Of a stretch of DNA of 64,000 bases, positions 56,785-64,000 are shown one piece after another. Made by a program: the position numbers and the translations under genes. How positions within the stretch are numbered: position 1 is the first letter of the stretch; each line of letters begins with the position of its first letter. The stretch lies in contig CAXTBB010000002.1 of assembly GCA_964242305.1 (NCBI GenBank), forward strand, positions 62,001 to 126,000. The letters run 5' to 3'. The notes beneath the pieces were generated by a model. It was not told where the DNA came from. It made no database searches and was given only the letters and a program-made list of their open reading frames with translations. Source of the stretch: DATLGB01 sp964242305. Lineage in GTDB: Bacteria; Actinomycetota; Thermoleophilia; Solirubrobacterales; Solirubrobacteraceae.

Positions 56785-58509
56785 ATGGGCTTCATCGCAC
56801 CGGCGCCCCCGCCGGTCGACATGGAGGAGTGGAAGCGGGCGCCCCATCTGCAGCGGATCAAGCCGCTCGCGCAGGACTGGGGCATCAACGGCTTCGGGAC
56901 GCCCGAGGCCGTCTACCTGCTGTACCTCGTCAAGCTCGTCGTCTTCTCCGTCGGCGCCGCGCTGGTGATCTCGCTGACGCCGGGGCTGGGCGGGCTCGGC
57001 GACCTCAATACCTGGTGGACGGAGCCGATCGTCTGGCAGAAGCTCGCGGTGTGGACGATGCTGTGGGAGGGCCTCGGCCTGGGCTGCGGCTCGATGCCGC
57101 TGACCTTCCGCTTCGTCCCGCCCATCGGCGGCCCGCTGTACTGGCTGCGGCCGGGGACGGTGCGGCTGGCGCCGTGGCCGAAGCGCGTGCCACTGACGGA
57201 CGGGACCACGCGGACGCCGTTCGACGTCGCCCTCTACGTCGCGGTGCTCGCGCTCGGGCTCGGCATGCTGGTGTCGACGGGGGCCGACGTGGCGGGGACG
57301 GCGGCCGGCCGCCTGGAACCCTGGCGCATCGCGATCTTCCTGGCCGCGCTCGGCGCGCTCGGGCTGCGCGACAAGGTCATCTTCCTCGCCTTCCGTACCG
57401 AGGTCTACGGGTTCCTGCTGCTGGTCTTCCTGTTCCCGATCAACAACCTCATCGTCGGGTCGCAGATCGTCCTGTTCTGCATCTGGTGGGGCGCGGCGTC
57501 GTCCAAGCTCAACCAGCACTTCCCGTTCGTCGTCAGCGTGATGATGTCCAACACGCCGTGGAACCGGTCGCGGACCGCCAAGCGCAAGCTGTGGCGCTCG
57601 CATCCGGAGGACCTGCGGCCGTCGGGGCTGAGCGCGTTCAACAGCCACGCCGGGACGGTCATCGAGTTCACGCTGCCGGCGGTCCTGCTGCTGTCCAAGG
57701 GCGGGACGATCGGGACGATCGCGGTGGTCGGGATGATCCTCTTCCACGTCCACATCACGTCGACGTTCCCGCTCGCCGTCCCGCTCGAGTGGAACCTGTT
57801 CATGATCTTCGGGCTGCTGTTCCTGTTCGGGCACTACGGCGACGTGCCGCTGGACTCGTTCGACTCCGTGCCGCTCGGGATCATCATCGCCGCGGTCGGG
57901 GTCGGGCTGCCGGTGCTGGGCAACCTGCGGCCGGACCTCGTCTCCTTCCTGCCGGCCATGCGCTACTACGCGGGCAACTGGGCCACGTCGCAGTGGCTCT
58001 TCCGCCGGGACACGCAGGCGGAGGAGCGCCTCGACGCGGGCATCGTCAAGCCGGCGCGGGTGGTGGTCGAGCAGCTCACCCAGATCTACGGGGACCGCGA
58101 CTTCGCCGAGCTGCTCCTGTACAAGGGGCTCGCCTTCCGGTCCATGCACTCGCACGGCCGCGCGCTCAACGGCCTCATCTTCCGGGCCGTCGACGACGTC
58201 GAGGACTACCACGTGCGCGAGGGCGAGCTGATCTCCGGCGTCGTCAACGGCTGGAACTTCGGGGACGGCCACTTCCACGACGGCCAGCTGCTCGCCGCCG
58301 TCCAGGAGCGCTGCGCCTTCGCGCCGGGGGACCTGCGCATCGTCACGCTCGAGTCCCAGCCCGCGCAGGACGACCGCCAGCACTACCGCATCTACGACGC
58401 GGCAGACGGGCTCATCGAGGAGGGCTACGTCGAGGTCGACGACATGGTCGCGGCGCTGCCGTGGCTCGACGGCTCGCGCGCGCCCGCCTTCCCGGTCGCC
58501 GCCACGTGA
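56785..58509 (+). CDS. DUF3556-type integral membrane protein
   Basis: A 574-residue membrane protein that resembles the DUF3556 family of mycobacteria and relatives. It begins 'PPPVDMEEWKRAPHLQRIKPL', a family-typical lead, has about nine to ten hydrophobic segments, conserved 'NSHAGTVIEFTLPAVLLLS' and 'MLFHVHITSTFPLAVPLEWN' (in part 'FHVHITSTFPLAVPLEWN'), and a cytosolic tail with 'VVNGWNFGDGHFHD'. Function is unknown; the His-rich membrane segments suggest a lipid oxidase or desaturase-like activity (speculative). It is coupled to the following flavoprotein by a four-base overlap. Confidence 0.82.
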   Translation: MGFIAPAPPPVDMEEWKRAPHLQRIKPLAQDWGINGFGTPEAVYLLYLVKLVVFSVGAALVISLTPGLGGLGDLNTWWTEPIVWQKLAVWTMLWEGLGLGCGSMPLTFRFVPPIGGPLYWLRPGTVRLAPWPKRVPLTDGTTRTPFDVALYVAVLALGLGMLVSTGADVAGTAAGRLEPWRIAIFLAALGALGLRDKVIFLAFRTEVYGFLLLVFLFPINNLIVGSQIVLFCIWWGAASSKLNQHFPFVVSVMMSNTPWNRSRTAKRKLWRSHPEDLRPSGLSAFNSHAGTVIEFTLPAVLLLSKGGTIGTIAVVGMILFHVHITSTFPLAVPLEWNLFMIFGLLFLFGHYGDVPLDSFDSVPLGIIIAAVGVGLPVLGNLRPDLVSFLPAMRYYAGNWATSQWLFRRDTQAEERLDAGIVKPARVVVEQLTQIYGDRDFAELLLYKGLAFRSMHSHGRALNGLIFRAVDDVEDYHVREGELISGVVNGWNFGDGHFHDGQLLAAVQERCAFAPGDLRIVTLESQPAQDDRQHYRIYDAADGLIEEGYVEVDDMVAALPWLDGSRAPAFPVAAT

Positions 58510-59900
58510 CGTCCGCCGTCGTCGTCGGCGCGGGCCCGAACGGCCTCGCCGGCGCGGTCGAGCTGGCCCGCCACGGCGTCTCGGTGACCGTGCTCGAGGC
58601 GGCGGAGACGATCGGCGGCGGCACCCGCACCAGCGAGCTGACGCTGCCTGGCCTGCTGCACGACCACTGCTCGGCGGCGCATCCGCTGGCGGTGGCGTCG
58701 CCGGCCCTGCGTGGCCTGGACATCACGTGGGACTGGCCGGAGCTCTCGCTGGCGCACCCGCTCGACGACGGGACGGCGGCGGTCCTGCACCAGTCGGTCG
58801 ACGCGACGGCGGCAGGCCTCGGGCCGCGCGACGGCCGGGTCTGGCGGGCGCTGTTCGGCGCGCCGTTCCTGGAGGAGCTGATGGACCCGCTGCTGCATGT
58901 CCCGCGCCGGCCGTTCGCGCTGGCCCGCTTCGGGATCGGCGCGCTGCTGCCGGCCACCGCGATCGCCCGCCTGTTCGCGAGTGAGCACGCCAAGGCGCTC
59001 TGGGGCGGGACGGCGGCGCACGCGATCGCGCCGCTGCACCTGCCGCTGTCGGCGTCCATCGGCTTCGCCCTCACCGTGGCCAACCACACCTTCGGCTGGC
59101 CGGTCGCGCGCGGCGGGTCCCGCGCGATCACCGACGCGCTGGCCTCCGAGCTCGAGCGCCTCGGCGGGCGGATCGAGACCGGCCACCGCGTCACGGACCT
59201 GCCGGACGCCGACGTCGTCCTGCTCGACCTCGCGCCGTCGATCGCCGCCGGCGTCGCGGGCTCACGGTTACCCGCGCGCGTGTCGCGCGCGTACCGCCGT
59301 TTCCGACACGGGCCGGGCGCCTTCAAGGTCGACCTCGCCGTGGAGGGCGGCGTGCCGTGGACGGCGGAGGCGTGCCGGCGGGCGGGCAACGTCCACGCCA
59401 TCGGCTCGTGGCGGGAGATCGTGGCGGCGGAGGCGGTGGTCAGCGCCGGCCGGATGCCGGCGCGGCCGTTCGTGCTCGTCGCCCAGCAGTACCTCGCCGA
59501 CCCGACGCGCTCGGCCGGCGACATCCACCCGGTGTGGGCGTACGCGCACGTTCCGCACGGTTACGCCGGGGACGCCACGGAGGCGGTGGTCGGGCAGATC
59601 GAGCGCTTCGCCCCCGGGGTGCGCGAGCGCATCCGGGCCACCGTCACGATGGGCCCGCCCGAGTGGGAGGCCTACAACGCCAACGTCATCGGCGGGGACA
59701 TCATCGGCGGCTTCAACGTCCCCCGCCAGATCCTGGCCCGCCCGCGCCCGGCGCTGGACCCGTACGCGACCGGCGTCCCCGGCGTCTACCTGTGCTCGGC
59801 GTCGACCCCGCCGGGCGCCGGCGCGCACGGGATGTGCGGGTTCAACGCCGCGCGCGCGGCGCTCCGGCCAGCGTCCACGCGTCCTCGATCAGCTCGCTGA
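58506..59900 (+). CDS. Phytoene-desaturase-like FAD oxidoreductase
   Basis: A 464-residue flavoprotein of the CrtI/amine-oxidase class: 'AVVVGAGPNGLAGAVELARHG' is the FAD motif (part 'VVGAGPNGLAGAVELA'), 'IGGGTRTSELTLPGLLHD' follows, and the C-terminal 'GVYLCSASTPPGAGAHGMCG' closes the FAD site. Relatives desaturate or isomerise isoprenoids, or act on lipids. GTG 58506 overlaps the DUF3556 stop, so they form a two-gene unit. The 3' end overlaps the convergent YjbR-like gene by 59 bp. Confidence 0.88.
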   Translation: MTSAVVVGAGPNGLAGAVELARHGVSVTVLEAAETIGGGTRTSELTLPGLLHDHCSAAHPLAVASPALRGLDITWDWPELSLAHPLDDGTAAVLHQSVDATAAGLGPRDGRVWRALFGAPFLEELMDPLLHVPRRPFALARFGIGALLPATAIARLFASEHAKALWGGTAAHAIAPLHLPLSASIGFALTVANHTFGWPVARGGSRAITDALASELERLGGRIETGHRVTDLPDADVVLLDLAPSIAAGVAGSRLPARVSRAYRRFRHGPGAFKVDLAVEGGVPWTAEACRRAGNVHAIGSWREIVAAEAVVSAGRMPARPFVLVAQQYLADPTRSAGDIHPVWAYAHVPHGYAGDATEAVVGQIERFAPGVRERIRATVTMGPPEWEAYNANVIGGDIIGGFNVPRQILARPRPALDPYATGVPGVYLCSASTPPGAGAHGMCGFNAARAALRPASTRPRSAR

Positions 59901-60168
59901 GCAGCGCGACGCCGACGCCGGGGAGGCGCACGAGCACGGACGCGTAGTCGTCGTAGTGCGGCGTCGTGAAGAGCACGTCGGGGTGCTCGCGCAGCAGCGC
60001 GTCCTTGTCCTCGAGGTCGACCACGCGCACCATCAGCGACTCGCCGTCCTCCTTCAGGCGGCACATCAGCTTGGCGCGCCGCTTCAGCGCCGGGGTCCGG
60101 TACGACGTGCCCTCCTCGACGCCGTCGAGCCGGGTTCCGATCGCGACGACGTCGGCCCAGGTGGCCAT
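59842..60168 (-). CDS. MmcQ/YjbR family protein
   Basis: A 108-residue protein of the MmcQ/YjbR (CyaY-like fold) family: 'TRLDGVEEGTSYRTPALKRR', given by 'GVEEGTSYRTPALKRRAKLM', and 'VLFTTPHYDDYASVLVRL' are family positions. These small DNA-binding-like proteins have no firm role. ATG 60168 is 18 bp from the divergent hydrolase start, so the promoter regions overlap. Confidence 0.8.
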   Translation of the reverse strand: MATWADVVAIGTRLDGVEEGTSYRTPALKRRAKLMCRLKEDGESLMVRVVDLEDKDALLREHPDVLFTTPHYDDYASVLVRLPGVGVALLSELIEDAWTLAGAPRARR

Positions 60169-60186
60169 GTCTGGCAGAGTACGCGC

Positions 60187-60948
60187 GTGCCCACTCAGCG
60201 CGTCAAGGTCACCGGTGGCGAGCTGTTCGCCGACGTCGAGGGCGACGGCCCGCCGGTCGTGCTGCTTCACGCCGGCGTGTGCGACGGCCGTCAGTGGGAG
60301 GCGGTCGCGCAGCTGTGCGCGCGGCGGCTGAAGACGATCCGCTACGACCGGCGCGGCTTCGGGCGGTCCGCGAAGTACAAACACGGCCGCTACAGCGCCG
60401 CGCTCGATCTGCTCGAGCTGCTCGACAAGCTCGGCCTCGATCGTGTCGTCGGCTGCGGGAGCTCGGCCGGCGGCGAGGCGCTGCTGGAGGCGGCGGCGCT
60501 GGCGCCGGAGCGCTTCGGGCGCCTGGTGCTGCTCGCACCCTCGATCTGGCCCTGGGACTTCGCGCCGGAGATGCGGGTGTACGGGGAAGCGGAGGAGGCG
60601 GCGCTCGCGGCCGGCGACTTCGACGAGGCCGTCCGCCTCAGCCTCGACATGTGGGTGCGCGACCCGGAGCACCGGACGCCCGTCGAGGCGATGCTGCGGG
60701 CCGCGTTCGAGAACCAGCGCAAGCGGCCCTTCGAGGAGTTCGGCCTCGAGGACCCGCCGATCGGCGAGCGCCTCGACGCGATCACCTGCCCGGTGCAGAT
60801 CTACGTCGGCGAGCACGACAAGGACGACTTCCGCGCGATCGCCTGGCACCTGGCCGACCGGCTCCCGGACGCGACGGCGGAGGAGATCCCCGGCGCCGGG
60901 CATCTGCTCGGCCTGGAGGCCCCGGAGCTGGTCGCAGCGGCGCTCTAG
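60187..60948 (+). CDS. Alpha/beta hydrolase
   Basis: A 253-residue alpha/beta-hydrolase-fold enzyme: oxyanion motif 'VVLLHAGVCDGRQWE', nucleophile elbow 'GCGSSAGGEAL' with Ser, the acid probably Asp in 'VGEHDKDDF' and His in 'IPGAGHLLGLEAP'. The Ser-X-Gly context resembles haloalkane-dehalogenase-like/3-oxoadipate enol-lactonase hydrolases; it is not recognisably PcaD. GTG 60187 start. Not linked to the catabolic operons. Confidence 0.87.
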   Translation: MPTQRVKVTGGELFADVEGDGPPVVLLHAGVCDGRQWEAVAQLCARRLKTIRYDRRGFGRSAKYKHGRYSAALDLLELLDKLGLDRVVGCGSSAGGEALLEAAALAPERFGRLVLLAPSIWPWDFAPEMRVYGEAEEAALAAGDFDEAVRLSLDMWVRDPEHRTPVEAMLRAAFENQRKRPFEEFGLEDPPIGERLDAITCPVQIYVGEHDKDDFRAIAWHLADRLPDATAEEIPGAGHLLGLEAPELVAAAL

Positions 60949-61599
60949 GTGCCTAGTGTCCTGGGGGTGTCCGACACCTCCAGCACCCGCAGCGTCAAGA
61001 TCGGCCAGGACGAGCGCACCGGCTGGTCGTCCGACCGCCCGCGCCGCGAGGGTGGGCCGGAGCGCAAGCCGGACATCTCCGTCCGCGGGCGCGTGCTGGA
61101 ACCGACCTTCCGCCTGCGCTACACGCCCGGCAGCCTCGTCCTCGTGGCCGCGCCCGACCGTGCCGGTGCCGAGGGGTACATGCACACCGTGCTCGAGGAC
61201 CGGTCCGCGCTGCTCGCGCCCGGCCGGGTCGAGCGGCTGCTGAAGGGCCGCGTGCCCGACGAGCAGCTGGCCGAGCAGACCGAGGTCCTGCTCGAGAAGG
61301 CCGTGCTGAAGCGGCTCACCGCGGGCGACGCGACCGTGCTCGTCCTGGGGACGCTCGGCGCCGAGGAGCGCGAGCACTGGCTGCGCGAGGCGCACGCGCT
61401 GCGCCGCCCCCGCCACCTCGTCCTGCTGGACGGCTCCGGCGGCGACGACGCCGACCGCGAGGCGCTGGGCGACCTGCGCAAGGCGCTGATGGCCAACCAG
61501 CTCGGCGACGAGGGCTTCCACACCGCCATCCGCCTCGGCGGCAGCGCGGCGAACGAGGTCAAGCGGATCGTCTTCCGCTCCCCTCCCAAAGACGACTAG
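60949..61599 (+). CDS. P-loop-kinase-like protein with degenerate Walker A
   Basis: A 216-residue protein. From about residue 55 it follows the pattern of AAA_33/polynucleotide-kinase-like proteins: a first strand 'SLVLVAAPDRAGAEGYM' where GxPGSGKS would be, 'VERLLKGRVPDEQLAEQTEV', 'LKRLTAGDATVLVLGTLG' and a third strand 'RHLVLLDGSGGDDADR'. The phosphate-binding Lys is missing, so it probably does not bind ATP in the usual way. The N-terminal 50 residues are polar and disordered. GTG 60949, 60958 or 60967 could be the start. It follows the hydrolase gene without gap. I am unsure of the family. Confidence 0.55.
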   Translation: MPSVLGVSDTSSTRSVKIGQDERTGWSSDRPRREGGPERKPDISVRGRVLEPTFRLRYTPGSLVLVAAPDRAGAEGYMHTVLEDRSALLAPGRVERLLKGRVPDEQLAEQTEVLLEKAVLKRLTAGDATVLVLGTLGAEEREHWLREAHALRRPRHLVLLDGSGGDDADREALGDLRKALMANQLGDEGFHTAIRLGGSAANEVKRIVFRSPPKDD

Positions 61600-62705
61600 A
61601 GGCCCGGGGGGTGGCGGGCGACGAAGCCCGCCGTGCTGCGCGAGGCGCTGGTCCAGCGGGTGCCGCCGCCGGAGAGGTTGCTGGTGTCGAAGCGGCGACC
61701 GTCGACGATCATGAACGCGTGGCCGGCGTTGGCGTAGACGGTGATGTGCGCGCCGGGGCCGGGCTCGCCCCAGCTCATGAAGGCGCCGGAGGTGAGCGGG
61801 CCGGAGACCAGGCCCGCGGCGGCGAGCGCGTAGGAGACCGAGCCGCTGCAGTCGTAGCCGCCTGACGCGCCGCCGTGGCCGCCGCCGTAGACGTAGGGCG
61901 TCGTGGCGATCTGGTTGGCGGCGGCGATGACCTTGGCGACGGCGCCGCTGGCGTCGCCGACGGGAGCGGTGGGCGCCTCGGTCGTCGCGGTGGTGGCGGC
62001 GGAGGCCTGGCGGGCGGCGATCGCAGCGGCGCGCTCGACGCGGTCGATCTTGGCCTGCACGGCGCTGAGCTGCGCGCTCGTCCCGCTGCGCGAGCGCAGC
62101 TGCGCCTGCTGGCGCGTGTAGATCGCGTTGCGGATGACGGCGGCCTGCTCGCGCTCGGAGATGGCGGTCTTGGCCAGCGAGGAGAGCCGGCCGCGCTCGG
62201 TCTCGAGGCCGGTCTCCTCCTTGGCGACGGCGACGCGCGCGTCGCGGACGATGGTGAGGATGCGCGCGTTGCGGTTGGCGATGCGGCGGAAGTAGCTCAG
62301 GCGGTTCAGCAGGTCCGGGAAGCCCTGCGAGTCGAGCACGACCGTGACGATGTTCGGCTTGCCCGCCTTGTAGCTGTCGAGCAGGTTGCTGGAGAGGATG
62401 CCGGTTGCCTGGGTCGAGCGCTTCTGCAGCTTGGACAGACGCACGCGGGCGTTGACGAGGTCGTCCTGGGCCTTGCGCAGCTCGGCGGTGCGCTGGGCGA
62501 CGCGGCCGTCGAGGGCGCCGAGGCGGCGCTGGGCGTCGGCGAGACCGGCGCTGGTGGTGGCGATCCGGCGGGACTCGGCCGCCACCCTGGCCCGCAGCGC
62601 GGTGGCCGCGTCACGCTGCGCGGACAGCGACGTCTGCGCTGGCGCGGCGGCCGGCGCCAGCGCCGCCGCGAGCGCGGGCAGGATGAGGGCTCGACGAAGT
62701 CGCAA
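61596..62705 (-). CDS. Secreted coiled-coil NlpC/P60-like peptidoglycan hydrolase
   Basis: A 369-residue exported protein: signal peptide 'LILPALAAALAPAAAPAQ', a long coiled coil (about residues 28-225, e.g. 'LADAQRRLGALDGRVAQRTAEL' and 'QLSAVQAKIDRVERAAAIAA'), an Ala/Thr linker and a C-terminal NlpC/P60-like domain with nucleophile Cys in 'GGYDCSGSVSYAL' and His in 'ANAGHAFMIVDGRRFD'. The layout is that of RipA/PcsB/FtsEX-activated hydrolases that cut peptide bonds in the cell wall at division. The catalytic part is abbreviated. Convergent with the P-loop-like gene (four-base overlap). Confidence 0.85.
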   Translation of the reverse strand: MRLRRALILPALAAALAPAAAPAQTSLSAQRDAATALRARVAAESRRIATTSAGLADAQRRLGALDGRVAQRTAELRKAQDDLVNARVRLSKLQKRSTQATGILSSNLLDSYKAGKPNIVTVVLDSQGFPDLLNRLSYFRRIANRNARILTIVRDARVAVAKEETGLETERGRLSSLAKTAISEREQAAVIRNAIYTRQQAQLRSRSGTSAQLSAVQAKIDRVERAAAIAARQASAATTATTEAPTAPVGDASGAVAKVIAAANQIATTPYVYGGGHGGASGGYDCSGSVSYALAAAGLVSGPLTSGAFMSWGEPGPGAHITVYANAGHAFMIVDGRRFDTSNLSGGGTRWTSASRSTAGFVARHPPGL

Positions 62706-62824
62706 GAGCGGGCGACGGTACCGCGCACCCCCGGAAAGCCCTGCTCCTGCAAGGGATCTTGCGTGACCGCCTCAGGGGGCCCGGCTCGGCCGGTGGCGGA
62801 CTCGGCGATGGGCCTCGCCACCCC

Positions 62825-63625
62825 TTAGGCAACGGGGACGGCGGCGCCGCTGACCCGGATCCCGCTGTCCGCGCCCGGGTCGATGCCGACGGTGAGCAGG
62901 CTCGGCCGGCCCATGTCGTCGCCCTGGTGGATCGTCACCGTCGCCGGCGGCTCGACGAGGCCGAGCTCGCGCAGGTAGGCGCCGAACGCGGCCGCCGCGG
63001 CGCCGGTGGCCGGGTCCTCGACCACGCCGCCGACCGCGAACGCGTTGCGGGCATCGAAGGTGGTCGCGTCGCGGCGGCGGACGAGCGCGACGGTGATCCA
63101 GTCCTCCCGCTCCATCCGCGCCCGCAGCGCATCGAAGTCGTAGGTCATCGCGGCGAGGACGGCGCGGTCGGAGATGCCGAGCACGAGGTGCCGCGCGCCG
63201 GCGTAGGCGACGCGCGGCGGCAGCGCGGGATCGAGGTCGCCGTCACCGAGGCCGAAGGCGGCCAGGACGTCGTCGAGCTCGGGCGCCGCCTCGACGTGGG
63301 GCGCGACGCTGGTCAGGGTGGCCTCGCCGTCCGCCACCGTCACCACCACCTCGCCGGCGTTGGTCGCGAACGGGTGCACGCCGTCGCCGAGCGCCACGGC
63401 GGTGGCGATCGTGGCGTGCCCGCAGAACGGCACCTCCAGGTCCGGGCTGAAGTAGCGCACGCGTGGTCCCTCGCCCGTCACGAACGCCGTCTCCGAGTAG
63501 CCGACCTCGGCGGCGATCGCCTGCATCTCCGCGTCGCTCAGGGCGGACGCGTCGAGGACGACCCCGGCCGGGTTGCCGCCCGCGGGCGTGTCGGTGAAGG
63601 CGGCGAGGCGGAGGACGTCAGGCAC
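62825..63625 (-). CDS. PhzF-family isomerase/epimerase
   Basis: A 266-residue PhzF (DapF-fold) protein: 'FTDTPAGGNPAGVVLDA', catalytic Glu in 'EVGYSETAFVTGE', 'EVPFCGHATIATAVAL' and 'VEDPATGAAAAAFGAYL'. PhzF isomerises in phenazine synthesis, but most members are uncharacterised; no phenazine genes are here. GTG 63625 starts inside the end of the asparagine synthetase gene (eight-base overlap). A GGTGGCG/CGCCACC hairpin (62792-62822) lies just after its stop. Confidence 0.87.
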   Translation of the reverse strand: MPDVLRLAAFTDTPAGGNPAGVVLDASALSDAEMQAIAAEVGYSETAFVTGEGPRVRYFSPDLEVPFCGHATIATAVALGDGVHPFATNAGEVVVTVADGEATLTSVAPHVEAAPELDDVLAAFGLGDGDLDPALPPRVAYAGARHLVLGISDRAVLAAMTYDFDALRARMEREDWITVALVRRRDATTFDARNAFAVGGVVEDPATGAAAAAFGAYLRELGLVEPPATVTIHQGDDMGRPSLLTVGIDPGADSGIRVSGAAVPVA

Positions 63626-64000
63626 GCGCGAAGCGTGACAGAGTCCGCTCCGCGCTGATGCCCGCGAGGTGCGCGCGCCAGACGCGGTAGTAGGCGAGCT
63701 CCTCGTGTGTGCGCAGCGGCGGCGCGACCGCGTCGCGCTCGCTGGCGAAGTCCGCCTCCGTGACGTCGGCGGTGATCGCCTCCGACAGGACGTCGCGCGC
63801 GCCGGAGCCGTCCCCGAACTCGGCCTTGACCCGCCACAGCAGGTCGTGGGGCAGCCAGCCGTCGAACGCCTCGCGCAGCAGCCGCTTCTCCGGGCCGATC
63901 TGCTTCTCGGCGGCGGGCAGGCTCAGGCCCCAGCGGATGACCTCGAGGTCGAGGAAGGGGACGCGCGCCTCCAGTCCGTGCGCCATCGTCACGCGGTCGC
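63618..64000 (-). CDS. Asparagine synthetase, C-terminal part (runs out of window)
   Basis: The 3' portion of an asparagine synthase (glutamine-hydrolysing type) gene; the 5' part is beyond base 64000. 'DRVTMAHGLEARVPFLDLEV' (in parts 'VTMAHGLEARVPFLD') is the conserved motif of the synthetase domain, followed by 'PAAEKQIGPEKRLLREAF' and 'WRVKAEFGDGSG' (Lys-Ala-Glu-Phe). It converts Asp to Asn, or modifies a peptide side chain in related proteins. The gene is co-transcribed with the PhzF gene. Confidence 0.92.
   Translation of the reverse strand, partial: DRVTMAHGLEARVPFLDLEVIRWGLSLPAAEKQIGPEKRLLREAFDGWLPHDLLWRVKAEFGDGSGARDVLSEAITADVTEADFASERDAVAPPLRTHEELAYYRVWRAHLAGISAERTLSRFARA

Noticed and set aside
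60187..60948. pcaD (3-oxoadipate enol-lactonase)
   Set aside because: Only general alpha/beta-hydrolase motifs; 13 kb from the pca genes and next to unrelated genes.
62792..62822. Terminator after the PhzF gene
   Set aside because: A seven-pair stem with a 17-base loop and no T-run; too weak to list as a feature.
62825..64000. Start of a phenazine or lasso-peptide cluster (PhzF and asparagine-synthetase-like genes)
   Set aside because: PhzF-family genes are widespread outside phenazine loci, and the asparagine synthetase fragment shows the ordinary motif; no precursor peptide or other pathway gene is visible.

Overview
The window reads as chromosomal DNA of a very GC-rich actinobacterium. 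I infer the order Solirubrobacterales (Conexibacter/Solirubrobacter/Baekduia type). The reasons are strong G/C preference at third codon positions, many GTG starts with 1-, 4- or 8-base gene overlaps, a secreted protein with collagen-like Gly-X-Y triplets of a kind common in that order, a DUF3556 membrane protein and a large set of SDR and VDH/BBE-like flavoproteins. The lineage is inferred from gene content; no rRNA gene is present.

Layout. 1-2.2 kb: end of a sensor kinase facing two response-regulator genes. 2.2-6 kb: TetR regulator and a divergent thiolase / acyl-CoA dehydrogenase / MaoC operon (beta-oxidation-like). 6-7.1 kb: DksA-like zinc-finger protein and a secreted class A beta-lactamase-fold protein. 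7138-7211: initiator tRNA-fMet. Its 3' end and terminator are repeated about 5.5 kb downstream (7202-7252 and 12687-12738). These repeats bracket a decayed integrative element that carries a GIY-YIG/DUF4357 pseudogene, a tyrosine-integrase pseudogene, an intact LysR / inositol-monophosphatase-like / NAD(P)-binding set, an IS3 transposase tail and a secreted CAP-domain protein.

12.8-47.2 kb is one long catabolic region. It holds four FAD-linked (BBE/GlcD-type) oxidases, six SDRs counting one that lacks the catalytic Tyr and one atypical NmrA-like member nearby, a branched-chain-type ABC importer (LivG, LivF, a fused LivH-LivM permease and two paralogous binding proteins), FAD monooxygenases, VOC and SnoaL-like proteins, a methyltransferase, a carboxylesterase, a quercetinase-like bicupin, a small cupin, two fumarylacetoacetate-hydrolase-family enzymes, a metallo-beta-lactamase-fold hydrolase and a ketopantoate-reductase-like protein. 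It ends in a recognisable protocatechuate branch of the beta-ketoadipate pathway: pobA, a CatI/CatJ-type CoA-transferase, pcaF, pcaH and pcaG. My inference is that an unidentified plant-derived phenolic or terpenoid substrate is imported, oxidised and cleaved, and that its aromatic part is funnelled to 4-hydroxybenzoate/protocatechuate and then to acetyl-CoA and succinyl-CoA. TetR, GntR and unknown regulators are implied by inverted repeats in the divergent promoters.

47.2-64 kb is a mixed housekeeping/accessory stretch. It includes a PAS/GAF/EAL c-di-GMP phosphodiesterase, a phytoene synthase with a geranylgeranyl-reductase-like flavoprotein, an M28 peptidase, the collagen-like protein, a broken LuxR-type ATPase gene, a YCII/ECF42-like sigma pair, a broken diguanylate cyclase gene, a DUF3556 protein with a phytoene-desaturase-like flavoprotein, an alpha/beta hydrolase, a degenerate P-loop kinase-like protein, an NlpC/P60-like hydrolase, a PhzF-family protein and the end of an asparagine synthetase gene that runs out of the window.
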